Source of the DNA: Batrachochytrium dendrobatidis JAM81
Taxonomy: Eukaryota; Chytridiomycota; Chytridiomycetes; Rhizophydiales
DNA length: 64,000 nt
Direction: 5' to 3'
Assembly: GCF_000203795.2 (NCBI RefSeq)
Contig: NW_006281102.1
Span: 972,567 to 1,036,566 of the forward strand
Shown here in pieces: positions 1-10,589 of the stretch; within the stretch, counting starts at the first letter, position 1; every line of letters starts with the position of its first letter. The position numbers and the translations under genes are program-made. The notes beneath the pieces are model-generated. The model had not been told where the DNA came from. It ran no database searches and worked only from the letters and a program-made list of their open reading frames with translations.

Positions 1-1250
1 TAGATCACTAAATCAAGTGACAGTAATAAATATTGTCTCATGACACAATTGATGCCAGTTTACTGGTCAACATTGTGTTTTGCAAACTCCCTGATAGGTT
101 TACTGGCCTTTCTTGGTGCTTATTTTGTATAGAAAACTGACCGAGTGCTTACATCAGTTTCAATACATCCCATATCCTTGGCACTTGTTTAATTTCCAAC
201 TCTTCTTTCTTATAAACTAAACATTATGTCATTGGGTGATTGATATGGAAACAAGTTGTATTAGAGACATGCAATCTGTTTTTTGAACTAGAGCGCGAAT
301 ATGAGATTAGAATACAATAAATACGAGGTTATCAAGTTTGAAGTATCAGAGCAGTCAAACCAAATATTTGGGCTACAATATATGAATCTGATTTCAAACT
401 TGTCGACTGTACAATGTATAACTCCTAAAGATGGAGAATGCCGATTCAAAAATATAGCTTGGTTGTATTGTATAATGGCTGTTGTTTGAAGGCTGATTAA
501 AGGAATTGTAAATGCTTTAATATTTCAGGATTTTCCAAACAATGATAGTGAAGCATTCCCTGATGCTTATTCGACTCGAAACAACATACTATTTCACAAA
601 ACTGGACTCACTAATTAAACATGATCTGTCAATCATTCAACAAACAGCAAACTTGCAAGATATCGAGCTCTATATTGTCTAGTCTTGGAAAAGCTGACAA
701 TTTAATAAAAAATGGGTTTGTAGATGCAATTCCCGACATTCTCAATTTCTCAATAAATACAAAAACCAAGCTATATTTTTGAATCGGCATTCTCCATCTT
801 TAGGAGTTATACATTGTATAGTCGACAAGTTTGAAATCATATTTATATATTGTAGCCCAAATATTTGGTTTGACTGCTCTGATACTTCAAACTTGATAAC
901 CTCGTATTTATTGTATCCTAATCTCATATTCGCGCTCTAGTTCAAAAAACAGATTGCATGTCTCTAATACAACTTGTTTCCATATCAATCACCCAATGAC
1001 ATAATGTTTAGTTTATAAGAAAGAAGAGTTGGAAATTAAACAAGTGCCAAGGATATGGGATGTATTGAAACTGATGTAAGCACTCGGTCAGTTTTCTATA
1101 CAAAATAAGCACCAGGAAAAGCCAGTAAACCTATCAGGGAGTTTGCAAAACACAATGCTGACCAGTAAACTGGCATCAATTGTGTCATGAGACAATATTT
1201 ATTACTGTCACTTGATTTAGTGATCTATTTTCCATGAATACGGATGTCAA
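1..1250. repeat. large foldback (inverted) repeat related to the MITE-like family
   Basis: Bases 1-464 and 764-1227 are near-perfect reverse complements with no indels (paired coordinates always sum to 1228), separated by a spacer of about 300 bp. After the right arm, at about 1228-1248, comes a degenerate family terminus ending in GAATACGGATGTCA. The matching left terminus would lie just outside the window. Each arm contains the internal marks of the dispersed family (a CTAGAGCGC block, a CAATCACCCAATG block, a TATACAAAAT block). Both arms therefore derive from the same half of one element, joined head to head. Short ORFs of about 60 codons at 301-489 (+) and 742-927 (-) are the two arms read in opposite directions and are not taken as genes. 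Confidence 0.85.
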
Positions 1251-1843
1251 GGGTTGGTTTATTGTTTAGACTATTAAAAAACATCAAAGTGCAACCAGGC
1301 ATTTCAGCATGGCACAGCCCATAGCCGTCTGCGGTATACATGATTGTACTCTAGCCCTGATTGTCATGTAGATAGTCACTGTGCACAAGAAGCTGCTTTG
1401 AAAGGAAAACATGTCAAATAAAGGGATGGCTAAGGATAGTCTGTGGCTCTAAACCCTCCAATATCTAGCAGCACAACAAACACAGGCTGCTTCTGACAAG
1501 TGAGCTACGCGTTAGGCCAGACACAACCAACTCATTCCAATTCTCTGATTCTTTGTGTATTGTCACTGTATCTCCCTTTTCAATACACAGTGGATACTTG
1601 CCCTCCCCTATCAATGTAAACCCTAAAAATATTGTGTTCATGTTACCTGTAAGTAGGGTTTTGTGATCTCCCTTAATCGGCGTCTAAACTATATAATCGT
1701 CGAATATTGTCCTTATTTTAACATACAGTCTGAGTAGTCTCCATCTGCAGTTAAACCGACTTTACTTGAACAGCTAGATTGTTTGAAATCCAATACCAAC
1801 CCATCGCTAATCAATACATTTATTACAAAGAGCGCCACTGATC
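1251..1843. other. intergenic region upstream of the Cys-repeat surface protein gene
   Basis: No convincing ORF. It holds the presumed promoter of the gene starting at 1844, with a TATATAA element at 1690-1696, about 150 bp before the ATG. Confidence 0.5.
1690..1696 (+). promoter_or_regulatory. TATA-like element of the Cys-repeat surface protein gene
   Basis: TATATAA, 148 bp upstream of the ATG at 1844. Position and sequence are suggestive only, because AT-rich DNA produces such matches by chance. Confidence 0.3.
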
Positions 1844-2779
1844 ATGAAGTTTATTTCGGCTGCTCTTGTTGCTGTTATGGCTGTCGCGGTTGTTGCCAGA
1901 CCTTCTCCATGTATTGGAAATAGTTGCTCTGCCACACCACAGTCTACTACCCCTCAGTCTACACCATCCCCATCTCCATCTCCAGTAACAGTACCGTCTC
2001 CATCTCCAGAGGTTCCAAAGCCAGAACCAGTAACAGTACCAGTACCAGTTCCATCTCCAGAGGTTCCATCTCCATCTCCGTCACCAGAGGTTCCGTCTCC
2101 AGTACTAGTTCCATCCCCATCTCCGTCACCAGAGGTTCCGTCTCCAGTACCAGTACCATCTCCATCCCCATCACCAGAGGCTCCAAAGCCAGAGCCAGAG
2201 GTTCCAAAGCCAGTACCAGTACCAGAGGCTCCAAAGCCAGAACCAGAGATCAAGTCTCCATGCACTGGAGGTGTCTGCTCTCTGAAACCAAAACCAGAGA
2301 CTCCAGAACCAGAGCCAGTACTAGTGATAAAAACTCCATGTGCTGGACCTAGCTGCTCTCTCGGACGAAACCCAGAGCCAGAGATTGATACTCCAGAGCC
2401 AAAGACCCCATGTGCTGGAGGTGTATGCCCTCTGAAACCAAAAACTCCATGTGCTGGAGGTGTCTGCCCTCTCGGACGAAACCCAGAGCCAGAGATTGAT
2501 ACTCCAGAGCCAAAGACTCCATGTGCTGGAGGTGTCTGTCCTCTGAAACCAAAAACTCCATGTGCTGGAGGTGTCTGCCCACTTACCAAGAAGGGAACCC
2601 AAGCTCCTGAAGAGGAGGAGGAAGAAGAGGAAGAAGAACCAAAGACTCCATGTGCTGGAGGTGTCTGCCCTCTGAAACCAAAGACTCCATGTGCTGGAGG
2701 TGTCTGCCCTCTGAAACCAAAAACTCCATGTGCTGGAGGTGTCTGCCCACTTACCAAGAAGGGAACCCAAACTCCTGAC

Positions 2780-2811
<32 letters not shown>

Positions 2812-3760
2812 AGAGGAAGATCCCGATGAGGATCCCGATCAAAGCGAGGGAACTTTTGAGGATGATGAACATAATCCAAATATACCTGGCTCAAGAAATC
2901 CCAACCATTCATATGGCGAGATTCCTCCACCTCCTCCCAATGGCGGAGTCCCTCCTAACCCTGATATAGATCGACCACCACCCAACCATTCATATGGTGA
3001 GATTCCTCCACCTCCCAATCACGGAGTCCCTCCTAACCCTGATATAGATAGGCCCCCTCCTCCTGGCCATGGAAACCCACCACCTCCTTGCAACAAGAAA
3101 CCTCCTCCTCCCAATGGCGGAGTCCCTCCTAACCCTGATATAGATCGGCCACCTCCTCCTAGCCATGAAAACCCACCACCTCCTGGCTATGGAAACCCAC
3201 CACCTCCCAGCTATGGAAATCCACCTCCTCCCAATGGCGGAGTCCCTCCTAACCCTGATATAGATCGGCCTCCTCCTCCCAGCTATGGAAACCCACCTCC
3301 TCCTAGCCATGAAAACCCACCACCTCCTGGCCATGACAGCCCACCTCCACCTAGCTATGGAAACCCACCTCCTCCTAGCCGTGAAAACCCACCACCTCCC
3401 AGCTATGGAAACCCACCACCACCTAGCCGTAGAGTCCCTCCTAACCCTGATATAGAAAGACCTCCTTCACCTCCTGAAGATCCATTTGAGGAGGACCCAC
3501 CTCCTGGCGATTCGGACGAGGATCCCCCTGTGCCTGACCGTTCGCGTGGTAATATTCCTCCACCACCCAAAAGAGTTCCACCCACACCCGAGGAACCAGA
3601 TGAAGATAAACCGCCCGTACCCACACCTACTACTACACCAGAATATCCTGAAGGAGAGATTGTTACATCTGGCGCATCATTCGCACCATTTGCACCATTC
3701 GCATCACTTGCAAGTTTCTCGTTTGCATCCATTGCTGTAGCAGCAGCAGTATTCTTTTGA
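1844..3760 (+). CDS. secreted Pro-rich, Cys-motif repeat cell-surface protein
   Basis: Single-exon gene of 638 residues. An N-terminal signal peptide (about residues 1-18, ending in VVA) is followed by CIGNSC. Residues about 30-140 are a P-S-P/P-K-P-E-P tract. Next come CxGxxC motifs: seven exact copies of KTPCAGGVCPL, plus variants SPCTGGVCSL and TPCAGPSCSL, spaced by K-P or E-P linkers and two acidic poly-Glu stretches. About residues 340-590 are repeats of the type GGVPPNPDIDRPPPP and YGNPPPP. A final run of about 30 small hydrophobic residues resembles a GPI-attachment signal. These features suggest an extracellular, probably wall- or membrane-anchored, disulfide-rich structural protein, although no family is recognised. 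The DNA repeats are equally regular, which implies growth by unequal exchange or slippage. An AATAAA lies 17 bp after the stop. Confidence 0.85.
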
Positions 3761-3776
3761 TTGCAGATAAATTCTG

Positions 3777-3782
3777 AATAAA
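3777..3782 (+). terminator. poly(A) signal of the Cys-repeat surface protein gene
   Basis: AATAAA 17 bp downstream of the TGA at 3758-3760. Confidence 0.45.
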
Positions 3783-3854
3783 ATGACTAATTTTCAAATC
3801 ATTCCATTGTATGTAAGCGGGTGTTTAATCTAGATATTCAAAGTGAACATATAT

Positions 3855-4270
3855 TTACAGCCATACTTGTAAAATAAAACACTAAACAAGAGTCGTACAT
3901 AATAAATAGCCAATCTTATAGAATGGTAATCTGCATCAAATTTACTGAGCAACATTGTTATTGGACTCTAACCCATTGGTTTTCGTGTTCATTCTTAAAC
4001 TGAACGAATTTCACCACAATTCTAGTCAGCTCCACTTAATAATTGGATTCCCAAAACACGCAATCTTTCACTTGGATCGCAAATGTATTCTAGTTTTTAG
4101 TTCTGTTGACAGCATCAAACGGCTGAACCCAATATCCGGATTGCAATCAATCCGGCTTCACATTTAGCGGTCGTACGATGCATGGCTGTGCCAGACAAAG
4201 AGAAAAAGATGATTTTAAATCCATAACCTGGTTTCACATGCATACACTATTTGGCAGTGTTTAAAAAGCA
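3855..4270 (+). mobile_element. MITE-like element, copy F (right end eroded)
   Basis: The left terminus at 3855 reads TACAGCCATACTTGTAAAAT, a degenerate form of the family end. Inside is the block shared with other copies: a GCGGTCGTACGATGCATGG segment near 4166-4184 followed by GCTGTGCCAGA. No clear right terminus is visible before the gene ending at 4395. It fills the interval between two convergent genes. Small ORFs within it (3955-4167, 4251-4439) are repeat sequence. Confidence 0.6.
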
Positions 4271-4394
4271 GACAATGTACAGTAAAAGCATAAAGACTAT
4301 TCAACTATTGTTTATTTTAAAAGCAAAGAGCAATCACTGCAAAATAGGTACAAATGATTCATTTCACGGAGTGCAGTTGTACATGGTGCACAGA

Positions 4395-4862
4395 TTAGAA
4401 CAAAGCAACAGCAGCGACGAACACGGCAGAAAGAAATAGATTGGCTGTAAAGCCGGTTGCAGAGCTGAGAATAGGATCACTAGAACCATCACTGTAATAT
4501 GAACCGGAGCCATCTGGATATGTTGCAGCAGATTCCGTGGCTTCTGATGCATAGGTGCCAGTTGCAGTCGTAGATTCAAATGAAGATTGAGTTGCATCTG
4601 TATATCCTGATACAGGTCCTCCAGTATATCCTGCAGGACTGGAAGCGGGCTTTTGTGTTGTAGATTTTGTGTAGTGGAAAGAAGTGGACTGAGCTTGAGC
4701 AGTTGAAGTAGAGGTTGCAGAGTGGTCGTGTTCTTGTGCAGCAGTAGAGGTTGCAGAAGGATCGTATTCTTGTGCAGCAGAAGAGGTTTCGGAGTGGTCG
4801 TGTCCCTCATGAGCAGCAACGAGAGTAGCTAGTACAGTAGCAAGAGTAAAAATAAGTTTCAT
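4395..4862 (-). CDS. small secreted Ser/Thr-rich protein with His-rich N-terminus, likely GPI-anchored
   Basis: 155 residues, single exon. Signal peptide at about residues 1-17 (MKLIFTLATVLATLVAA), then mature HEGHDH. This is followed by imperfect repeats of the form AAQEYDPSATST / AAQEHDHSATST and a long Ser/Thr/Ala/Gly/Tyr-rich region suited to O-glycosylation. A hydrophobic C-terminal tail of about 20 residues (ending AAVALF) resembles a GPI signal. Likely an extracellular surface protein. The HEGHDH start could bind a metal such as copper or zinc, but this is inference. No catalytic domain is visible. A TATAAA on the coding strand (4945-4950) lies about 85 bp before the ATG. Confidence 0.75.
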   Translation of the reverse strand: MKLIFTLATVLATLVAAHEGHDHSETSSAAQEYDPSATSTAAQEHDHSATSTSTAQAQSTSFHYTKSTTQKPASSPAGYTGGPVSGYTDATQSSFESTTATGTYASEATESAATYPDGSGSYYSDGSSDPILSSATGFTANLFLSAVFVAAVALF

Positions 4863-5972
4863 GTTGATTAAAGGTGAGAGTATATTGCAGAAGCAGATCT
4901 TAATAATGAACGGATGATTGGAGAATGATGAGATACTGGTCGTTTTTATAGGCTTTTCAGTCGAGTAATGGCCAATAGTAGAGCTGTAGGGCGAGTGGGA
5001 TGTAATGTTTGATTAGTCTTAATTCTTGGCTGTGTTTTTAAGCTCTGCCACCAATTTGCTTTCAAATACTGAGCCAGTGTTGTATAGATTAGCAATGTTG
5101 ATGCGCCTATCTGTTGAAAAGCTCAAAGCCACGAAGGGGTTCGCACCGCATTATAATTGGTATTTCAAGCACACCAAATCAGTTAGAATACACACAAGAT
5201 ATTTCATCTATCAAACCAAGTCGGTGAGTCATCCAAGTATGCTTGGTTTTGTTTGAAGCTAATCATGAAATGGTACCATGGAGCATTAAATGCCATTCAA
5301 AGCTAAACAATTTAATGGATTAACAAGGGCGGTATTTTAAATACTGAGCAGCTGTGATCCACGATTGAAATGCCGCATAATAGAAATAGTGATACGCGAG
5401 TCTAAATTGTTTATTTGTAAGTGTGGAATAACCAGCTCAAGACACTTGCCAAACTACATGTTTACTCAGCCCATCAGGGCCAGCCAGGTCGACATGGCAT
5501 TGCCATTGTATCTTGAACGTCGTGGATTTAATTTTATTCCCCGCATTCTCGTTGGCTTTTCAAGATTGCATAGTATCACAAGCAATTACTTGATGAGCGG
5601 TATAACTCTGAATTAAAAATAACACCACAACCAAGAGTAGCAAGTCCAAGCATAAATATAATGAAAATCAAGATTCAAGTCGAGCCAATGCAGTATATAC
5701 AACCAAATATTCAAGGTAAATTATTTCATTTCCAAATAACGGATCTAGACGAATGCAAAGGAGTATTGAAGGGATTATGAGCGAGGGAAACCAACAGATC
5801 AACGATACATGCATGGTGTGGCTTGTGAAACTACTGAAAATTTTCTAGTGTATGTAAAGCTTGTCTGCCTATTCTTGATAAAGCAAGTATCGATTACAAA
5901 CAGCATAAATAAAGGTTGATGCAGTCAAGCTTTGCAACACACTAGATTGCAATCAGTAGTCTGAGAGCAAAA
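4863..5972. other. intergenic region with no recognised gene
   Basis: About 1.1 kb between the 5' end of the small surface protein gene and the 3' end of FTR1, both minus strand. Two ORFs of 76-83 codons on the plus strand (5026-5256, 5365-5616) have no signal peptide, domain or gene-like composition and were not called. I see nothing else beyond the promoter of the gene ending at 4862. Confidence 0.5.
4945..4950 (-). promoter_or_regulatory. TATA box of the small Ser/Thr-rich protein gene
   Basis: TATAAA on the minus strand, 83 bp upstream of the start codon at 4862. Confidence 0.4.
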
Positions 5973-7211
5973 TTAAACGGCAGTAGACAACGACTGGCCA
6001 GGGATGGATTGCTGCTTACGCTGATGCGTTTTGGTTTCCTTGAGACGCATGTATATCAAGAATGTAGAGCTGATGACCCAAAACAAGCAATATATAGTAA
6101 CCGTAGCAATGGTTGCGTTGTTGCGCCATCCCAAAACAGAGTTGAAAATACCCCAGCCTTGAGTCTTGTCTTCGGGATTGCAGCAATCGAAATGCCACAC
6201 ACTGCGACGGGGATCAAAGGCACCGGTGCCGACATCATCGGCTGCAAGATTAATGGCTCTGCTCCATGTGTAGTCCTCAAAATTGCCGACTGCTTTGGCA
6301 AGCAACCCATTAGCAATGAGCAAGAGGAAGCAAGCAGAGATGACAAAGAAATAATGCAGAGTGAGTTGCGAACCACCAGTGTGAAGCAAGAAGCCAATGA
6401 AGATACCAAGAAGAATTCCAACAATTGCAGCAATGGGAATGGAAGTGGGAGTTTCAGAGAGTGAAACACCACCAACAAAGACGACAGCCTCGAGGCCTTC
6501 GCGCAACATGGTGATAAAAGGTAACCAGAACAAGGCCTTGAGGGGCTGTCTAAGTGTTTCCGTCTGCCTTTCTTCGGCAGTCAAACTGGTTTCAGTCTGC
6601 GTATCGTCATCATCGCGATCAGAGTTGGTCAAGTCGGAAACTATATTGTCATTGGCTGAATACGAACCAGTGGCAGTTTGGTTAAGAGTATTGACAGATT
6701 CAGATCCATTGACGGCAACCAACCTAGGTTGGTTCATGAGTTTTTGGGGTAGCAGAGTAGATCGGCTTTCGGATGACTGAGAAGCAGGAGCAAGATTTGT
6801 AGTCGAGTCAATTGCACCAAGCTTTTTGGCCAGTTTGACTGAATACTTTTCATACATACGAGACCCCTTGAGCATGGCAATAGCAGTGATGGCCACCATG
6901 ATGGAGGCAATTACACCAAATATACCCTCCCATAAAGACTCGGCACTAGCCCACAAATTGATAGCATACTTGTACCAGAATACTAAAAAGACGGCACCAA
7001 TGACAAGCGACAATACAAGCCCAGCCAATACACCAAGCCAAACCTGACGTTTGAGTTTGCCAGAAACAGCCTCGAAGCGAGTTGAAGAGGCAGATACTTT
7101 GTCAATGAGTGCCAACAGAACCGAGATGATGATGGCAGCCTCGATGGTCTCACGAAAAAGAATAAAAAAGATGGGGATAGAAAAAAGGTCAGGCATTGCA
7201 GTAGCAGACAA
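5973..7211 (-). CDS. FTR1: high-affinity iron permease, Ftr1 family
   Basis: 412 residues, single exon, close to the yeast Ftr1 length. It carries the two iron-binding motifs of the family: RETIE at residues 20-24 in the first membrane segment, and REGLE at 237-241 within PFITMLREGLEAVVFVGG. SAESLWEGIF (about 89-98) and the conserved CCNPE near the extracellular C-terminal loop are also typical. About seven hydrophobic segments are visible. Compared with yeast, a Ser/Asn/Asp-rich cytoplasmic insertion of about 90 residues (about 135-225) separates the two halves and includes an acidic DDDDT stretch. The protein should transport Fe(III) delivered by a multicopper ferroxidase at the plasma membrane. 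FET3 lies immediately upstream and divergent, which strongly supports the pairing. Confidence 0.95.
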   Translation of the reverse strand: MSATAMPDLFSIPIFFILFRETIEAAIIISVLLALIDKVSASSTRFEAVSGKLKRQVWLGVLAGLVLSLVIGAVFLVFWYKYAINLWASAESLWEGIFGVIASIMVAITAIAMLKGSRMYEKYSVKLAKKLGAIDSTTNLAPASQSSESRSTLLPQKLMNQPRLVAVNGSESVNTLNQTATGSYSANDNIVSDLTNSDRDDDDTQTETSLTAEERQTETLRQPLKALFWLPFITMLREGLEAVVFVGGVSLSETPTSIPIAAIVGILLGIFIGFLLHTGGSQLTLHYFFVISACFLLLIANGLLAKAVGNFEDYTWSRAINLAADDVGTGAFDPRRSVWHFDCCNPEDKTQGWGIFNSVLGWRNNATIATVTIYCLFWVISSTFLIYMRLKETKTHQRKQQSIPGQSLSTAV

Positions 7212-7350
7212 GAGATGGGTTTGTAGAATAGAAGTGCAGGACGATTAAAGTAGCAAAACCACAGTGAATTGGATACAATAGTGTAAAGATCACTCGTATC
7301 GCTGGGAATTAACTCGAAACAAGAGTGGTTTAGACAGCAGGTTTCTGATG

Positions 7351-7360
7351 TATATTTATA
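7351..7360 (-). promoter_or_regulatory. TATA-like element of FTR1
   Basis: The minus strand reads TATAAATATA, about 140 bp upstream of the FTR1 start codon. Confidence 0.35.
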
Positions 7361-8101
7361 TGGCATATCATAGAGAGCGATTTATGCCCAACCCGATTGA
7401 CGACTCGTGACGGAAAATACAACTAAAAGCCATCCACTTGGAAGCTCATTCGAAACTGATTTTGTCACTCATAACAACTCGATGCTCTGATTGGCTGCTT
7501 TTTCCCGTTCTTGCATTCTCGAACCATTTCCGAAGTTGGATATGCCACTCGGCTTGTTTCAAACGCTCCTTGGTCCAATTAGTAAACTCGATCCATTCAT
7601 TGATCTAACCCTTTTTCAAGAGCCGGCTTCTGTCTATTCAGATGGGCTTGATGAAAATCCATGAGTCCTGATTGCATTCAAGCCTTGCTTGAAAATGGTT
7701 TATTTTCACATGTCCAATGTAATTGCAACCTGAATGGTATCATCAACAATCTAAAAATTTATTCCAACCAACCAGCTTCCATATTTTTTAATTTTGGTAT
7801 GTTTGATCGGAAATTGGTAGACCTATAGAAATCGTTTCTTTTGCAGTTAGGAAGTGAATGACTTGTGAGGATGACACCTTCAGTTATCAATTTAAACAGA
7901 ATCTGTGCCAAGCATAGTGGAATACAACCCGGCCTTGACTCAAGGACCAGTGAATTGAACAAGCCATTTTAATTACAACTATGCATTAGTACAAGCCAGT
8001 TGAACGGGTTTGACTGATTAAATGAAACATGCTGGATAAAACAGATTGAATGGTTGGCACAAATCACTCGTGAAAATCGAAGCATCATGACTAGCGTTCC
8101 G

Positions 8102-8110
8102 ATCCGATAA
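8102..8110 (+). promoter_or_regulatory. candidate iron-responsive GATA-factor site
   Basis: ATCCGATAA matches eight of nine positions of the fungal iron GATA-factor consensus ATCWGATAA. It lies 137 bp upstream of the FET3 ATG and about 40 bp upstream of its TATA box. It is a single site; binding is not shown by the sequence. Confidence 0.35.
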
Positions 8111-8147
8111 GAAACCATTCGAGTAGCTACTTGGGAAACCCGTTTGT

Positions 8148-8157
8148 TATATATAAG
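8148..8157 (+). promoter_or_regulatory. TATA box of FET3
   Basis: TATATATAAG about 90 bp upstream of the FET3 start codon. Confidence 0.45.
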
Positions 8158-8246
8158 AGTCTGGTTCAAGTCTTGTTCTGCATTGCCAATTTGATTAGTC
8201 TGAATCCTCATCGGATATTATTAATCTACTGCAAATATCCAGTGTC

Positions 8247-10096
8247 ATGCTTGCATTCACATCACTACAGTCTGCTGCTTTGTGGCTCACTATTGCTTCT
8301 ACTGTCCATGCGGCTACAGTCTCCCTTAATTGGACTATTTCTTGGATTGACAACGTCAATCCAGACGGATTATTTCCTCGCCGAGTCATTGGTGTAAATG
8401 GAAAATGGCCCATTGATGACATTCATGTTACAATTGGTGATACGTTGGTGCTTCATGCTACCAACCATTTGGATGTGCCAACCTCTCTGCATGCTCATGG
8501 TCTGTATCAGAATGGTACAAACTACTACGATGGAGCATTTGGCGTGACCGAGTGCGGCATCGCACCAGGGACGACTTACACCTACAATATTCCAATTCAG
8601 CAGACAGGCACGTATTGGCTGCATGGACACCATCTAGGACAGTACGTTGATGGTTTCCGTACCTCTCTTATCTTACATCCAACTGCTGCACAAAAGGCAG
8701 CTTCCAAAATCAAGTACGACGATGAGATTGTTCTCTCGCTTTCAGGTATATTGCTAGCATTCATGTCCAATTCATCACTATTGGCCATGTCATTAACAAC
8801 CTTTCAATGCTCAACCTTCCACAATGTATAGATTGGTACCATCAAGAACACAAGCCGCTCAACGATCATTTCTTGTCCATTTTTAATCCAACTGGAAGAG
8901 AACCCATTCCTAACTCTGGTTTGATCAACCATAATGCCAACACCATCATCAAGGTGAAACCGGGCACTACCTACCTTTTGCGTGTTATTACCATGTCTGC
9001 ACTAGCCATGTTTGACTTTTTTATCGAGGGCCATGAACTCTCTATTGTCGAAGTAGACGGAGAGGATATTGAACCTTACCCTTCTCCCATAACTCCCATT
9101 GCAGCTGCTCAGAGATATGCATTCTTGTTCACTACTAAAAACACGACCAATTTTAATTTCCGTATTCACGCCGATATGGACATGTCCATGTTTGACAATC
9201 CTCCAAATACGCTCAATGGCTTTGTCAATGCCACTCTTCAATACAGTCCAGACGCTCCCATGTTTGTATCCACCGATCCATATCCTGACATGGAGCAGTT
9301 TGATGAAATGAAGCTGGTCCCTGCTATTCCCATGAGTGCTATCCCTGCCGATCAATCCTACACACTCGACGTGGCATTCGAGGTTTATGAGGATGGTGTG
9401 AATCACGGCACGTTCAACAGATCTATTTTCCAATTGCACAAGACACCTTCCATGTTTACTGCCTTATCCATGACTCCTGAGCAAGCAGCCACCCCTTCCG
9501 CTTACGGTCCCGGTGTCGTTGCTATGCCTCTTGGCCATATGAAGGGCATCCATGTAATCATATACAATCGTGATCCAGGACAGCATCCTTTCCATTTGCA
9601 CGGCCACAAATTTCAAATTGTTAATCTGGTCACTGAAGCTAATGCTGCCACTGCTAACCCTTACGTTGTTCCAGATGGGCTGGCTAAAAATCCACCACGT
9701 AGAGATACCGTGGTTATCCCACCCCAAGGTTTTGTTGTAATTCGGTTTCTTGCTGATAATCCTGGCGTATGGCTCTTCCATTGCCACATTGAATGGCATT
9801 TGGAAGCCGGCCTCGCTGCCCTGTTTATTGAAGCACCAGATATCATGCAAAAAACTATCAAAGTGCCTCAAGCTACTACTGATCAATGCAAATTGCTAAA
9901 GAACTCCATCACTGGAAATGCCTTTGGCCACGACGATGTGACTTCCTTTGACGGAGCAAGAGCGTATGGCCTTTACCCTACTGGATTTACTCCTCGCGGC
10001 GCTGTTGCACTTGCAGCAACCATCCTATGTGCCATTCTTGGCCTTTCGGTTGTTGTTTGGTACGCCAAAGCCGAACATCCTGGACTTGCTAAATAG
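8247..10096 (+). CDS. FET3: multicopper ferroxidase, Fet3 type
   Basis: Exons 8247-8745 and 8832-10096, joined across an 86 nt GT-AG intron inside the conserved LSDWYH motif (587 residues). Signal peptide at about residues 1-22. Three cupredoxin domains carry all copper motifs: HAHG at 82-85, WLHGHH at 124-129, HPFHLHGH at 418-425, and HCHIEWHLEAGL at 483-494, with Leu at the type-1 axial position. A single C-terminal membrane segment (about residues 555-575) is followed by a short charged tail, as in Fet3p. It should oxidise Fe(II) outside the plasma membrane and pass Fe(III) to Ftr1. The conserved NPDGLFPRRVIGVNG start and the VITM...EGHELSIVEVDG segment fit ferroxidases rather than laccases. 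Divergent from FTR1. Confidence 0.95.
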
Positions 10097-10371
10097 TTTT
10101 TTTATAATTTTTAATGCTATTTTTCCCTTTCAAATAAAAAGTACAGTTATAGGGTTAATACCAATGTGTAAAATTGTGCTGGATATGGATATTCAGATCA
10201 CTTGAACTCAAGCTGCGCTGAACCATAAGTTTTGTGGCATAATCCATTCCTACAAACGCTGTAGATTAAAAGTATCTACTCTTGATTAAAGAATCAACAA
10301 TAAATACTAGATCAGCAGTGAATTGAATTTGTATAAGAATATTATGTTTCAAGACATTTCGTAGAATGTGT
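10097..10371. terminator. 3' flank of FET3 with poly(A) signal
   Basis: AATAAA at 10133-10138, 37 bp after the FET3 stop. No gene is seen between here and the tRNA. Confidence 0.45.
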
Positions 10372-10445
10372 GCTTCCGTGGCGCAATTGGCTAGCGCGTC
10401 TGACTGTTAATCAGGAGGTTGGTGGTTCGAGCCCACCCGGAAGCG
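10372..10445 (+). tRNA. tRNA-Asn (anticodon GTT)
   Basis: A full cloverleaf can be drawn. The acceptor stem is GCTTCCG paired with CGGAAGC (10372-10378 with 10438-10444). The D arm is GCGC...GCGC. The anticodon stem CTGA/TCAG encloses the loop CTGTTAA. The T arm is GGTGG-TTCGAGC-CCACC. Discriminator base G at 10445, followed directly by a TTTTT terminator (10446-10450). No intron. Confidence 0.95.
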
Positions 10446-10589
10446 TTTTTAGTTTTTGCTACTTTCAAATTCAATTAGATGTTGTGTTGCATGTTTGATG
10501 CAAGAAAGGACTCGACCATACCAACATTTTATTTAAATCAACAAAACTTTATTGCTTAAACTAGAGTCATAGGCAGATACCAGCATAGA

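Larger units (their letters stand above)
7212..8246. promoter_or_regulatory. shared divergent promoter region of FTR1 and FET3
   Basis: 1035 bp between the two divergent start codons. It contains a TATA-like element for each gene and a GATA-type site (8102-8110). No convincing coding sequence: small ORFs such as 7759-7962 (-) and 7969-8211 (-) lack any feature. Co-regulation by iron is expected from the gene pair and is inference. Confidence 0.6.

Noticed and set aside
301..927. Two similar ORFs of about 60 codons on opposite strands.
   Set aside because: They are the two arms of one inverted repeat, and the same stretch is not open in other family copies.
1954..3334. Long minus-strand ORFs (up to 267 codons) opposite the Cys-repeat surface gene.
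   Set aside because: They are antisense readings of the regular repeats, without starts or features of their own.
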